The position numbers and the translations under genes are program-made. The notes beneath the pieces were generated by a model. The model was given only the letters and a program-made list of their open reading frames with translations, made no database searches and was not told where the DNA came from. Shown piece by piece: positions 31,975 to 41,138 of a stretch of 64,000 nt of DNA (positions within the stretch are counted from its first letter, which is position 1; every line of letters starts with the position of its first letter). Source of the stretch: Paraburkholderia acidicola (GTDB lineage Bacteria > Pseudomonadota > Gammaproteobacteria > Burkholderiales > Burkholderiaceae); contig NZ_MTZV01000004.1 of NCBI RefSeq assembly GCF_002362315.1, positions 744,001-808,000 on the forward strand, given 5' to 3'.

Positions 31975-33981
31975 ATGTCCGAGTTCTCAGAATTCTCCGA
32001 AAAAGCCGCCGAAGCCACGGGCCCCGCCGCTGCGCAGCCGCCCGGGACCGCCGCGCCGCGTCGCTTACGCACAATCCAGCCGCTACCCGATCAGTTGATC
32101 AGCCAGATCGCGGCCGGCGAAGTGGTCGAGCGCCCGGCATCGGTCGTCAAGGAACTGCTCGAAAACGCTATCGATGCCGGTGCGAGCACCTTGCGTATCC
32201 TGCTCGACGAAGGCGGCGTCAAACGCATTTCGATCACCGACGACGGCTACGGCATCCCCGAAGCCGAACTGCCGCTCGCGCTGATGCGTCACGCGACCAG
32301 CAAGATCCGCTCGCTGGCCGAGCTTGAATCGGTTGCGACGCTTGGGTTTCGCGGCGAAGCGCTGGCTTCGATTGCATCGGTGGCGGAGATGTTCATCACG
32401 AGCCGCACCGCCGATGCGCCGCACGCGGTACGCATCGATGCGCAAACCGGCGTGCTCGCGCCCGCGGCCGGCACCCAGGGCACGACGATCGAAGTACGCG
32501 AGCTGTACTTCAACACGCCCGCGCGCCGCAAATTCCTGAAGAGCGAGCAGACCGAACTCGGCCATTGCCTCGAAACGATTCGCCGCTCGGCGCTCGCGCG
32601 GCCCGACGTGGCGATCTCGGTGCTGCACAACGGCCGCGCGGTCGAGCACTGGAACGCAACCGATCCCGCGGCACGCGTCGCGAAGATTCTCGGCGAGACG
32701 TTCGCGACCGCGCACCTGCCGCTCGATGAATCGGCGGGACCGCTCGCCGTGTATGGCTGCGCGGGGCTGCCTACCGCGAGCCGCGGCCGCGCCGACCAGC
32801 AATATTTCTTCGTCAACGGGCGCTTCGTGCGCGACAAGCTGCTTACGCATGCCGTGCGGGCCGCCTATGAAGACGTGCTGCACGGCGACCGCTATCCGTC
32901 CTATGTGTTGTTCCTCGATATCCCGCCTGAAGCGGTCGATGTGAACGTGCATCCGTCGAAGATCGAAGTGCGTTTCCGCGATTCGCGCTCGATTCATCAG
33001 TTCGTGTTTCATGCGGTCCAGCGCGCGCTGGCGCGGCATGCGGGGGCGTCGCCGGAAACGACCGCCGGTGGACATGCTGCGCATATCGCGCCGGTTAGCG
33101 GAGCGCCTGGTGCGTCTGGTCCCTTTGGCCCAATGCCCACCGGCTTACCTGGCACGGGGTTCGGCAATCGCGGCGGCAGCGGTGGTGCCGACGCCGGCAA
33201 CACATGGCTCAGACAGGCGCGGATGACCCAGGGCACGCTGCCGGTTGCGCAGCCGCTCGCGCTTTACGATGCGCTATTCGGTCGGCGTGACACCGGTGCC
33301 GGTACGCCGCAAGGTTCAACGACGCTCGAAGCGCGCGACGGAACGGCCACACCGTTTGCCGCGCCAGCAGCGTCGGCCCACACCTTCACCGACGACGAGC
33401 AGCCGCTCGGCTTCGCGCTCGGTCAGATCCACGGCATCTACGTGCTGGCGCAAAACGCACACGGGCTCATCATCGTCGACATGCACGCAGCACACGAACG
33501 CATTCTCTACGAGCAGTTCAAGAACGCGCTCGCCGATCGTACGATTGCTGTGCAACCGCTGCTGATCCCCCTATCGATGCCCGCGGACGCCGTCGAAATC
33601 GGCATCGTCGAGGAAGAGCGCGAGACGCTCGATGCACTCGGCTTCGATCTCGCCGTGCTGTCTCCGACGTCGCTCGCGATCCGCGCCGTTCCCGCGTTGC
33701 TGAAGGATGCCGATCTGCAGGCGCTCGCGCGTGCAGTGCTAACCGATCTGCAGGCGTACGGCGGCTCGCGTGTGCTGACCGAGCGGCAGCATGAATTGCT
33801 CGGCACGCTCGCGTGCCATCACGCGGTGCGCGCGAACCGGCGCCTCACGCTCGACGAGATGAACGCGTTGCTGCGCCAGATGGAAGCCACCGAGCGTGCG
33901 GATCAGTGCAATCACGGGCGGCCGACGTGGTATCAACTGACGCTGACCGATCTCGATCGCCTGTTCATGCGCGGGCAATGA
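31975..33981 (+). CDS. mutL: DNA mismatch repair protein MutL
   Basis: MutL (668 aa) links MutS mismatch recognition to strand incision. The N-terminal GHKL ATPase has [44 protein letters not shown] and [14 protein letters not shown] Pro/Gly/Ala-rich linker (residues 350-470) leads to the C-terminal dimerisation domain, with [12 protein letters not shown] matching the D-x-H-A-x2-E-x4-E metal site of the nickase MutL group, plus ACHHAVRAN and CNHGRPT. Thus the enzyme probably has its own endonuclease, unlike the E. coli protein. miaA follows 40 nt on. Confidence 0.96.
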   Translation: MSEFSEFSEKAAEATGPAAAQPPGTAAPRRLRTIQPLPDQLISQIAAGEVVERPASVVKELLENAIDAGASTLRILLDEGGVKRISITDDGYGIPEAELPLALMRHATSKIRSLAELESVATLGFRGEALASIASVAEMFITSRTADAPHAVRIDAQTGVLAPAAGTQGTTIEVRELYFNTPARRKFLKSEQTELGHCLETIRRSALARPDVAISVLHNGRAVEHWNATDPAARVAKILGETFATAHLPLDESAGPLAVYGCAGLPTASRGRADQQYFFVNGRFVRDKLLTHAVRAAYEDVLHGDRYPSYVLFLDIPPEAVDVNVHPSKIEVRFRDSRSIHQFVFHAVQRALARHAGASPETTAGGHAAHIAPVSGAPGASGPFGPMPTGLPGTGFGNRGGSGGADAGNTWLRQARMTQGTLPVAQPLALYDALFGRRDTGAGTPQGSTTLEARDGTATPFAAPAASAHTFTDDEQPLGFALGQIHGIYVLAQNAHGLIIVDMHAAHERILYEQFKNALADRTIAVQPLLIPLSMPADAVEIGIVEEERETLDALGFDLAVLSPTSLAIRAVPALLKDADLQALARAVLTDLQAYGGSRVLTERQHELLGTLACHHAVRANRRLTLDEMNALLRQMEATERADQCNHGRPTWYQLTLTDLDRLFMRGQ

Positions 33982-34021
33982 GCGCGGTGCGTTGTTTGCT
34001 ACGTCGAAGAGCCTGCCTGCG

Positions 34022-34978
34022 ATGATGTCCGCTTCCACCCACACGCCCATTCCGGTTGCGTGCCTGCTCGGGCCGACTGCCTCCGGCAAGACCGCGGCTG
34101 CGCTCGCGTTCGCGGCCAGACGACCGGTCGAGATCGTCAGCGTGGATTCGGCACTCGTCTATCGCGAGATGGATATCGGCACCGCGAAGCCGGACGCCGA
34201 AGAACGTGCCCGCGTGCCGCATCATCTGATCGATATCGTCGACCCGGCCGATGCCTACTCCGCCGCCGATTTCCGCACCGACACGCTGCGTCTGTGCGGC
34301 GAGATCGCGGCGCGCGGACGCATGCCGCTGCTGGTGGGCGGCACGATGCTGTACTACCGCGCGTTGACGCAGGGGCTCAACGAACTGCCCGCCGCCAACC
34401 CTGAGGTGCGCGCATCGCTCGATGCCGATGCGGCCCGCGAGGGCTGGCCCGCGATGCACGCGCGGCTCGCGGCGATCGATCCCGAGACTGCTGCGCGGCT
34501 CGCGCCGAACGATTCGCAGCGCATCCAGCGTGCACTCGAAGTTTTCCTGCTGGCGGGTCAGCCGATGTCGGCGCTGCTAAACGCTCCGTCGCGTGAAGAC
34601 ACAGCGGCACACTGGCGCTTCGTGCCAGTGGCGCTGGAGCCATCGGATCGCAGCGTGCTGCACGAGCGCATCGCGCGACGCTTCGATGCGATGCTCGCGA
34701 ACGGTTTTATCGATGAGGTGGAACGGCTGCGCGCCCGCGGCGATCTGCATGCGGGCCTGCCGTCGATGCGCTGTGTCGGCTACCGGCAGGCCTGGGAGTA
34801 TCTGGACGGCGCCGTCGATTACGCGACGATGCGCGACAAAGGTGTCTTCGCTACGCGGCAGCTCTGCAAGCGACAGCTGACGTGGCTGCGCTCGATGCCG
34901 GAGCGGATCGTCGTCGATTGCTGTGCCGACGATGCGGTCGAACGCGCATTGACGGCGCTGGAACAGGCAGTCGGCTGA
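34022..34978 (+). CDS. miaA: tRNA dimethylallyltransferase MiaA
   Basis: MiaA (318 aa) adds a dimethylallyl group to A37 of tRNAs reading UNN codons. The P-loop [14 protein letters not shown], the substrate-binding [20 protein letters not shown], the [19 protein letters not shown] block, the [17 protein letters not shown] strand and the C-terminal [13 protein letters not shown] are all as expected. Two adjacent ATGs open the frame at 34022. It lies 40 nt after mutL on the same strand and is convergent with purM. Confidence 0.95.
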   Translation: MMSASTHTPIPVACLLGPTASGKTAAALAFAARRPVEIVSVDSALVYREMDIGTAKPDAEERARVPHHLIDIVDPADAYSAADFRTDTLRLCGEIAARGRMPLLVGGTMLYYRALTQGLNELPAANPEVRASLDADAAREGWPAMHARLAAIDPETAARLAPNDSQRIQRALEVFLLAGQPMSALLNAPSREDTAAHWRFVPVALEPSDRSVLHERIARRFDAMLANGFIDEVERLRARGDLHAGLPSMRCVGYRQAWEYLDGAVDYATMRDKGVFATRQLCKRQLTWLRSMPERIVVDCCADDAVERALTALEQAVG

Positions 34979-35054
34979 CGCTTCAGGTTTTGCGTTGGGG
35001 AGTGTGCTGCGGGAAACGACCGGCAACGTATGAACCGTTGCCGGCAAGCCTGAT

Positions 35055-35114
35055 AAATGCGCCGGTAAATACGCTGCTAGATGCGTTGCAAATTGCGCTG
35101 CTAACTACACTGCC
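35055..35114. repeat. Degenerate 12-bp tandem array between miaA and purM
   Basis: Five contiguous units of 12 bp, consensus close to AAATGCGCTGCT: AAATGCGCCGGT, AAATACGCTGCT, AGATGCGTTGCA, AATTGCGCTGCT, AACTACACTGCC. They lie in the 154-bp convergent gap and end 18 nt before the purM stop. Likely a decayed slippage duplication. Confidence 0.6.
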
Positions 35115-35132
35115 GATTGATTCAAGCGCGCC

Positions 35133-36188
35133 TCAAACAACAACCGTCTGCGCTTCACCTTCACGGCTCTCGCGCACGGTCCCGATCTTCCAGACCTGTT
35201 CGCCCGCAGCGGACAACAGCCCGATGGCCTGTTCAGCATCGGCAGCGGACACCACCACCGCCATCCCGATCCCGCAGTTGAACACGCGATGCATCTCCGC
35301 ATCCGCCACGCCGCCGTGCTTCTGCAGCCACGAGAACAGCGGCGGCAGCGGCCAGGCGCGATGATCGAGTTCGGCGGTGAGACCGGTCCTCAACACACGC
35401 GGAATATTTTCGACGAGACCACCACCGGTGATGTGCGCCATACCCTTCACAGCGATCTGCTGCATCAGCGCGAGCAGCGGCTTCACGTAGATGCGCGTAG
35501 GCGCCATCAGCGCATCGGCGAGCGTCCGGCCGTCGAAGTCAGCGTCGAGATCCGGTTGCGCGCGCTCGATGATCTTGCGCACCAGCGAAAACCCGTTCGA
35601 ATGAATGCCGCTCGACGCGAGCCCCAGCACGACGTCGCCGGGAGTAATCGTGCTGCCGTCGATGATCTTGCTCTTCTCGACCGCACCGACCGCGAAACCC
35701 GCCAGATCGTATTCACCATCCGGGTACATGCCCGGCATTTCGGCCGTTTCGCCGCCGATCAGCGCGCATCCCGCATACTCGCAGCCTTGCGCGATGCCCT
35801 TCACGACCGTCGCCGCCGTACCGACGTCGAGCTTGCCGCAGGCGAAGTAATCGAGGAAGAACAGCGGCTCGGCGCCCTGCACGAGGATGTCGTTCACGCT
35901 CATCGCGACGAGATCCTCGCCGACCGTGTCGTGCCGGTTCAGGTGAAACGCGAGTTTCAGCTTCGTGCCGACGCCGTCGGTACCGGACACGAGCACCGGC
36001 TCGCGATACTTCTTCGGCACCTCGAAAAGCGCTCCGAAGCCGCCGATGCCGCCCAGCACGCCATCGCGCATCGTCTTTTTGGCAAAGGGCTTGATGGCGT
36101 CGACAAGGGCGTCGCCCGCGTCGATGTCCACGCCGGCGTCGCGATACGACAAACCTTGGGCGTCAGAGGCGGATTTCGGTTGATTCAT
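35133..36188 (-). CDS. purM: Phosphoribosylformylglycinamidine cyclo-ligase PurM
   Basis: PurM (351 aa) closes the imidazole ring to give AIR in purine synthesis, using ATP. The N-terminal [35 protein letters not shown] and [16 protein letters not shown] blocks, [20 protein letters not shown] and [16 protein letters not shown] are the classic AIR-synthetase ATP-binding fold. Near the C-terminus are [16 protein letters not shown] and [10 protein letters not shown]. Full family length. Divergent from the AI-2E permease gene. Confidence 0.97.
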   Translation of the reverse strand: MNQPKSASDAQGLSYRDAGVDIDAGDALVDAIKPFAKKTMRDGVLGGIGGFGALFEVPKKYREPVLVSGTDGVGTKLKLAFHLNRHDTVGEDLVAMSVNDILVQGAEPLFFLDYFACGKLDVGTAATVVKGIAQGCEYAGCALIGGETAEMPGMYPDGEYDLAGFAVGAVEKSKIIDGSTITPGDVVLGLASSGIHSNGFSLVRKIIERAQPDLDADFDGRTLADALMAPTRIYVKPLLALMQQIAVKGMAHITGGGLVENIPRVLRTGLTAELDHRAWPLPPLFSWLQKHGGVADAEMHRVFNCGIGMAVVVSAADAEQAIGLLSAAGEQVWKIGTVRESREGEAQTVVV

Positions 36189-36207
36189 GGGGAAGCGCGA
36201 GAAGGTC

Positions 36208-36226
36208 GGTAAAATGCGATTTTACC
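36208..36226. promoter_or_regulatory. Perfect dyad with back-to-back TAAAAT elements, purM / AI-2E permease
   Basis: GGTAAAATGCGATTTTACC is a perfect 8-3-8 palindrome 20 nt upstream of the purM start. Each arm contains TAAAAT, a -10-like hexamer, one facing purM and one facing the permease, so it may form overlapping divergent promoters or an operator over them. Confidence 0.5.
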
Positions 36227-36293
36227 CGATGCGGACCGGTCGGCTGGAATTTGACTGCGGGTTAGCCCGGTTGCCGCCCGGCAATCGCCCTTA

Positions 36294-36329
36294 CAGTTGC
36301 CTACGCAGTTGCCCACTCAGTTGCCCAAT
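36294..36329 (+). repeat. Three 12-bp tandem repeats before the AI-2E permease
   Basis: CAGTTGCCTACG, CAGTTGCCCACT and CAGTTGCCCAAT follow one another directly, ending 17 nt before the TTG start and just upstream of the AGGGAA ribosome-binding site. Copy number changes would alter leader length. Confidence 0.7.
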
Positions 36330-36346
36330 CACCAGGGAAATACGCC

Positions 36347-37426
36347 TTGCAGCAAAATTCTCCGCTTCTGACCCAGTACCAGCGCCACGTCTTCATCTGG
36401 CTCGCCATCGCGCTCGGCACCGGCATCCTGCTGTGGCTGCTGAGCCCGGTGCTGACCCCGTTCCTGCTCGGCGCGATCCTCGCGTACATCCTGCAGCCGG
36501 GCGTCGCGTGGCTCGTGCGGCGGCGGGTGCCGCGTGGTCTCGCGGCCCTGCTGATGATGCTGCTGTTCGCGCTGCTGATCACCCTCCTCGTCCTGCTGAT
36601 CCTCGCCGTCGTACAGAAGGAAGGGCCGCAATTGCGCCAGCAGGTGCCTGGCTTCTTCACCCACCTGCACGACTGGGTGCAGCCGAAACTCGCGTTGCTC
36701 GGCCTCGCCGACTCACTCGATTTCGCGAGCATCCGCGATCTCGTGATGGGTCAGCTCGAAGGGAGTGCCAAGACCGTTGCGATGTATGCGTGGACCTCGG
36801 TGCGCACCAGCGGCAACGTGATGATCACCGTGATCGGCAACGTCGTAATGGTGCCGCTCGTGCTGTTCTATCTGCTGTACGACTGGAACGACATGCTGCG
36901 GCGCGCCCAGAATTTCGTGCCGCGCCGCTGGCTCGACAAGACGCTGCAGCTCGCGCACGACATGGACCAGATGCTGTCGCAATACCTGCGCGGCCAGTTG
37001 CTCGTGATGGCCGTGCTGGCCGTGTTCTACGCGCTCGCGCTGTGGATCGCGGGCTTCGAGATCGCGCTGCCCGTCGGCATCTTCACCGGCATTGCGGTGT
37101 TCATTCCGTACATCGGCTATGCCACCGGTCTCGTCCTCGCGCTACTCGCCGCGCTGCTGCAGTTCGGCAACTGGTATGGCTTCGGCGCGGTCGCGGTGAT
37201 CTACGGTATCGGCCAGGTGCTCGAAGGCTTTTTCCTGACACCGCGCCTTGTCGGCGAACGGATCGGCCTGCACCCGCTCGCCGTGATCTTCGCCCTGCTC
37301 GCATTCGGTCAACTGTTTGGCTTTTTCGGCGTGCTGCTCGCGCTGCCCGTGAGCGCGATCCTGTCGGTCGCGGTGCGCGAGCTGCGGTTGAGCTACCTGT
37401 CTAGCACGCTCTACAAGAACAACTGA
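36347..37426 (+). CDS. AI-2E transporter family (PerM) membrane protein
   Basis: A 359-residue polytopic protein of the AI-2E/PerM family; members are described as exporters, Na+/H+ antiporters or the autoinducer-2 permease TqsA, so the substrate here is open. Helices include WLAIALGTGILLWLLSPVL, LAALLMMLLFALLITLLVL and MITVIGNVVMVPLVLFYLLY; the family's C-terminal motifs appear as PRLVGERIGLHPLAVIFALL, FGQLFGFFGVLLALPVSAIL and AVRELRLSYL. The start is TTG 36347, with AGGGAA upstream; it gives the usual N-terminus MQQNSPLLTQYQ. hda follows on the same strand. Confidence 0.9.
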   Translation: MQQNSPLLTQYQRHVFIWLAIALGTGILLWLLSPVLTPFLLGAILAYILQPGVAWLVRRRVPRGLAALLMMLLFALLITLLVLLILAVVQKEGPQLRQQVPGFFTHLHDWVQPKLALLGLADSLDFASIRDLVMGQLEGSAKTVAMYAWTSVRTSGNVMITVIGNVVMVPLVLFYLLYDWNDMLRRAQNFVPRRWLDKTLQLAHDMDQMLSQYLRGQLLVMAVLAVFYALALWIAGFEIALPVGIFTGIAVFIPYIGYATGLVLALLAALLQFGNWYGFGAVAVIYGIGQVLEGFFLTPRLVGERIGLHPLAVIFALLAFGQLFGFFGVLLALPVSAILSVAVRELRLSYLSSTLYKNN

Positions 37427-37467
37427 TTGTTTTCATTTTCAGCCCTCACCTACGCACCCGACCTATC

Positions 37468-38265
37468 GTGCTTCGACAGCTGACGCTCGATCTCGGCACT
37501 CCGCCGCCATCGACATTCGACAACTTCTTCGCCGGTGCGAACGCCGAGCTGGTGACGCGCCTGCGCGAGCTGGACGGCGCGCTCGCGGCCGGCCCGGTCG
37601 CGGACCGCACGTTCTATATCTGGGGCGAAGCGGGCAGCGGTCGCACGCACCTGCTGCAGGCGTTCATCCACGAAGCGGCACCGGGGCATGCGCGCTTCGT
37701 CAGTCCGCAGAGCGGTCTCGCGGCATTCACCTTCGATCCGCGGGTCGCGCTGTATGCCGTCGACGATTGCGACGGGTTGTCGGCGGCGCAGCAGATCGCG
37801 CTCTTCAATCTGTTCAACGAAGTGCGCGCGCAGCCTTCCAGTGCGCTCGTCGCCGCGGGCAACGCCGCGCCGATCGGCCTGACTGTGCGCGAAGACCTGC
37901 GCACGCGGCTCGGCTGGGGGCTCGTGTTCCATCTCGCGCCGCTGCCCGACGAAGGCAAGGCGGCCGTGCTGAAACACGCGGCGCGCGAGCGCGGCATCGC
38001 GCTCGCCGACGATGTGCCCGCCTACCTGCTCACCCATTTCCGCCGCGACATGCCGAGCCTGATGACGCTGCTCGACGCGCTCGACCGCTTCTCGCTCGAA
38101 CAGAAGCGCGCGGTGACACTGCCGCTGCTGCGCACGATGCTGGCATCTGCCCCGAAGGAAGTCCCCTTGGGGGATGCCCCGAAGGAAGTCCCCTTGGGGG
38201 ACCCTTCCGGGGCCGAAGACCCGCGCGCGGCAGCCTCGCCCGCTGCCGGTAGCCGCTTCAAGTAA
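37468..38265 (+). CDS. hda: DnaA regulatory inactivator Hda, with a 9-residue tandem duplication
   Basis: Hda (265 aa) is a DnaA-like AAA+ protein that, with the beta clamp, stimulates ATP hydrolysis by DnaA after initiation. The N-terminal LRQLTLDLG is a clamp-binding QxLxL-type motif. AAA+ blocks are FYIWGEAGSGRTHLLQAF (Walker A), LYAVDDCDG (Walker B), and the arginine finger and sensor II region HLAPLPDEGKAAVLKHAARE. The last ~35 residues contain two copies of DAPKEVPLG, encoded by a 27-bp duplication; this tail is unusual for the family. GTG start at 37468. Confidence 0.92.
   Translation: MLRQLTLDLGTPPPSTFDNFFAGANAELVTRLRELDGALAAGPVADRTFYIWGEAGSGRTHLLQAFIHEAAPGHARFVSPQSGLAAFTFDPRVALYAVDDCDGLSAAQQIALFNLFNEVRAQPSSALVAAGNAAPIGLTVREDLRTRLGWGLVFHLAPLPDEGKAAVLKHAARERGIALADDVPAYLLTHFRRDMPSLMTLLDALDRFSLEQKRAVTLPLLRTMLASAPKEVPLGDAPKEVPLGDPSGAEDPRAAASPAAGSRFK
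38148..38201 (+). repeat. 27-bp in-frame tandem duplication inside hda
   Basis: Two identical 27-bp units lie end to end at 38148-38174 and 38175-38201, each encoding nine residues of the Hda tail. Each unit contains the near-palindrome TCCCCTTGGGGGA, so a hairpin-forming repeat element may have inserted here. Confidence 0.85.
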
Positions 38266-38276
38266 AATGTGCCCCC

Positions 38277-38963
38277 ATGGCTAATCTCGCACTCTTCGAC
38301 CTCGATCACACGCTCATCCCCACCGACAGCGACCACGAATGGGGCCGCTTCATGGTCAAGCTCGGCATCGTCGACGGTGCGAGCTTCGCGCGTGAAAACG
38401 ACCGCTTCTATGCCGACTACAAGGCCGGCAAGCTCGATATCCATGCCTATCTGGTCGCGATGCTGACGCCGCTTGCCGGCCGTTCGCGCGCGCAGTTGAA
38501 GGAATGGCACGACCAGTACATGCACGAAGTGATCCGTCCGGCCATCGTGCCGGCCGCCATGGAACTCGTGCGCCAGCACCGCGACGCCGGCGACCTCTGC
38601 TGCGTGGTCACCGCGACCAACGAATTCATCACCGCACCGATCGCCGAAGTGTTCGGCGTCGACAACCTGATCGCCTGCGAAGTCGAGACCGTCGACGGCG
38701 ATCCGCAATCGGCCTACACCGGCCGCCCCACGGGCACACCGAGCTACAAGGAAGGCAAGATCCTGCGTACCGAGGCATGGCTCGCATCGCTTGGCAAGAC
38801 ATGGTCCGATTTCGGACGCAGCTACTTTTACAGCGATTCGCATAACGACATCCCACTGCTCGAACGGGTGACCGACCCCATCGCGACCAACCCTGACGAT
38901 ACGCTGCGCGCCCACGCGCAAGCGCACGGCTGGCGCATCCTGGAACTCTTTCAATCCACGTGA
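38277..38963 (+). CDS. HAD-IB family phosphatase, SerB-like
   Basis: A 228-residue HAD-IB hydrolase. Motif I is LALFDLDHTLIPTDSDHEW with the nucleophile and acid Asp pair in DLDHT; motif II is CCVVTATNEFITAP, motif III KEGKILRTEAWLASLG, motif IV FYSDSHNDIPLLERVTDP. Similar proteins are annotated as phosphoserine-phosphatase-like, and in some bacteria as histidinol- or phosphatidylglycerophosphate-type phosphatases. The substrate cannot be read. Its stop overlaps the pcnB start (GTGA). Confidence 0.9.
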   Translation: MANLALFDLDHTLIPTDSDHEWGRFMVKLGIVDGASFARENDRFYADYKAGKLDIHAYLVAMLTPLAGRSRAQLKEWHDQYMHEVIRPAIVPAAMELVRQHRDAGDLCCVVTATNEFITAPIAEVFGVDNLIACEVETVDGDPQSAYTGRPTGTPSYKEGKILRTEAWLASLGKTWSDFGRSYFYSDSHNDIPLLERVTDPIATNPDDTLRAHAQAHGWRILELFQST

Positions 38964-40516
38964 TCAAGAAACTCATTCGCAAGCTGTTCGGACAGGACAC
39001 GACGCCCGCCGACGCATCCCCGGCGGAAGCCGCCGAGACGTCCACGGCGCCCACGAAAACGCGTCGCAAGCCAGCGGGTAAAGCCGCGCCGGCCAAACGC
39101 GACCCGGACGTGCCCGTCATCATCCCGTCCGAGATTCACGGCATCGATCCGTCGCTGATCTCGAAGAACGCGATCCGCGTCACCGACGGGCTGCAGCAAG
39201 CCGGGTTCCGGGCGTTTATCGTCGGCGGTGCGGTGCGCGACCTGCTGCTCGGCATCGCGCCGAAAGACTTCGACGTCGCCACCGACGCGACCCCCGACGA
39301 AGTGCAGAAGCTGTTCCGCCGCGCGCGCATCATCGGCCGGCGTTTTCAGATCGTGCACGTACAGTTCGGCCAGGAAATCATCGAGACCTCGACGTTCCGC
39401 GCACTGGTCGACCCGCCGGCCGCCGATGCCCCTCCGCAGAAACGCCTGCGACGCGACGAACTCGATCGCCGCACCCATGCCGTCGACGCCAGCGGCCGCG
39501 TGCTGCGCGACAACGTGTGGGGCGAGCAACACGAAGACGCGACGCGCCGCGACTTCACGATCAACGCGATGTACTACGATCCCGCCACGCAGACGGTGCT
39601 CGACTATCACAACGGCATGGCCGACATGCGCGCGCGCCTGCTGCGGATGATCGGCGATCCGGCTACGCGTTACCGCGAAGACCCGGTACGGATGCTGCGC
39701 GTCGTGCGCTTCGCGGCCAAGCTTGGCTTCGAGATCGAAGATTCGACGCGCGCACCGATCAAGGCGCTCGCCGACCTGATCAACAACGTGCCGGCCGCGC
39801 GTCTGTTCGATGAAATGCTCAAGCTGCTGCTCTCGGGCCACGCGCTCGCGTGCCTGCAACGGCTGCGTCAGGAAGGCCTGCATCACGGCCTGCTGCCGCT
39901 GCTCGACGTTGTGCTCGAACAGCCGCAAGGCGAGAAATTCATCACGCTCGCGCTCACCAACACCGACGACCGCGTGCGCGCCGGCAAGCCGGTGTCGCCT
40001 GGCTTTCTGTTCGCGACGCTGCTATGGCACGACATGCAGCAGCGCTGGCAACAATACGAAGCGAACGGCGAGTATCCGGTGCCCGCGCTGCACCGCGCGA
40101 TGGACGACGTGCTCGACATGCAGACCGAAAAGCTCGCGATTCACAAGCGCTTCTCGTCCGATATGCGCGAGATCTGGGGCCTGCAGTTGCGCCTCGAAAA
40201 ACGCTCGGGCCGTGGCGCCATCAAGCTGCTGGAACACCAAAGATTTAGAGCGGGGTATGATTTCCTCCTGTTGCGCTGCGAATCCGGCGAACTCGACGAG
40301 TCGGTGGGTGCGTGGTGGACGGAGTTCATCGAGGGAGACATCGCCGCGCGCGAGGCATTGCTCACGCAGGGCGGGAAGGACCGGGCACCCAGAAAACGAC
40401 GGCGGCGCGGTGGCGCCAGAAACCGCAATGAGGGTGGCGGAATGGAGGGCGGAACGACAGAAGGTAGCCGCGCAGCAAACGACGTGAGCTCCGGCGGCGG
40501 CGCTCACGAGGATTGA
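38960..40516 (+). CDS. pcnB: Poly(A) polymerase I
   Basis: PcnB (518 aa) adds poly(A) tails to RNA 3' ends. The class II nucleotidyltransferase head carries FIVGGAVRDLLLGIAPKDFD and ATDATPDEVQKLF with the catalytic DFD, followed by RFQIVHVQFGQEIIETSTF, RDFTINAMYYDPATQTVLDY and the HNGMADMRARLLRMIGDP block, then the helical neck and RNA-binding domain. The N-terminus has a 40-residue Ala/Thr-rich extension and the C-terminus a basic tail (RKRRRRGGARNRN), which may bind RNA or targets. GTG start, overlapping the previous stop. Confidence 0.94.
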   Translation: MIKKLIRKLFGQDTTPADASPAEAAETSTAPTKTRRKPAGKAAPAKRDPDVPVIIPSEIHGIDPSLISKNAIRVTDGLQQAGFRAFIVGGAVRDLLLGIAPKDFDVATDATPDEVQKLFRRARIIGRRFQIVHVQFGQEIIETSTFRALVDPPAADAPPQKRLRRDELDRRTHAVDASGRVLRDNVWGEQHEDATRRDFTINAMYYDPATQTVLDYHNGMADMRARLLRMIGDPATRYREDPVRMLRVVRFAAKLGFEIEDSTRAPIKALADLINNVPAARLFDEMLKLLLSGHALACLQRLRQEGLHHGLLPLLDVVLEQPQGEKFITLALTNTDDRVRAGKPVSPGFLFATLLWHDMQQRWQQYEANGEYPVPALHRAMDDVLDMQTEKLAIHKRFSSDMREIWGLQLRLEKRSGRGAIKLLEHQRFRAGYDFLLLRCESGELDESVGAWWTEFIEGDIAAREALLTQGGKDRAPRKRRRRGGARNRNEGGGMEGGTTEGSRAANDVSSGGGAHED

Positions 40517-40564
40517 CGCGGTACCGGCACTCGCCGTCGAACGAAAGTCGTAGGAAGTTATGCC

Positions 40565-41095
40565 ATGACGGTTGCTTATCTCGGCCTCGGCGCGAATCTC
40601 GGGGACGCGCGCCAGACCCTGAAAGACGCGGTGGTGTGCCTTGCACAGCAGCACACCATTGCCGTGCTCGCGAAGTCGAGCCTCTATCGCACCGCCCCGA
40701 TCGACGCGGGCGGCGACGATTACCTCAACTGTGTCGTGAAGCTCGACACGACGCTCCCCGTGCGGCATCTGCTCGCGCTGTGCCACAAGATCGAGCATCA
40801 CTTCGGCCGCGAGCGCCCGTTTCGCAACGCGCCGCGTACGCTCGATCTCGACATCCTGCTGTACGGCGAGCAATCCATCGAAGAACCCGATCTGATCGTG
40901 CCGCATCCGCGGCTCGTCGAACGCGCGTTCGCGCTCGTACCGCTCATTGAGATCGCTCCGCAATTGGTCATCCCGCAGCACGGCCGCGCAGACGCATTTC
41001 TCGCCGCGGTCGCGGACCAGCGCATCGAAAAGATGAAGAACCCTTGTCAGTGCTCGATGCTTGGCGCGAGCGCCGACAAGGGCGAGCGCCTGTGA
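40565..41095 (+). CDS. folK: 2-amino-4-hydroxy-6-hydroxymethyldihydropteridine pyrophosphokinase FolK
   Basis: HPPK (176 aa) transfers pyrophosphate to the pterin in folate synthesis. It has LGLGANLGDARQTL, the SSLYRTAPID loop, DYLNCVVKLDTTLPVRHLL and the double-metal segment RNAPRTLDLDILLYG, then PHPRLVERAFALVPLIEIAP. The C-terminal 25 residues (after AVADQRIEK) are not part of the core. First in the folK, deoxynucleoside kinase, panB run. RBS near 40553 is AGGAAG. Confidence 0.95.
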   Translation: MTVAYLGLGANLGDARQTLKDAVVCLAQQHTIAVLAKSSLYRTAPIDAGGDDYLNCVVKLDTTLPVRHLLALCHKIEHHFGRERPFRNAPRTLDLDILLYGEQSIEEPDLIVPHPRLVERAFALVPLIEIAPQLVIPQHGRADAFLAAVADQRIEKMKNPCQCSMLGASADKGERL

Positions 41096-41138
41096 GTCCG
41101 TCTTCCCCCTCTTCCATCATTCGCCGGACAAACCGCCG

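Noticed and set aside
36187..37404. 405-codon plus-strand frame overlapping the AI-2E permease
   Set aside because: Different frame from the clear permease, Arg-rich and without membrane helices.
38148..38201. 27-bp repeat considered as a CRISPR fragment
   Set aside because: Only two copies, adjacent with no spacer, and in frame inside hda.
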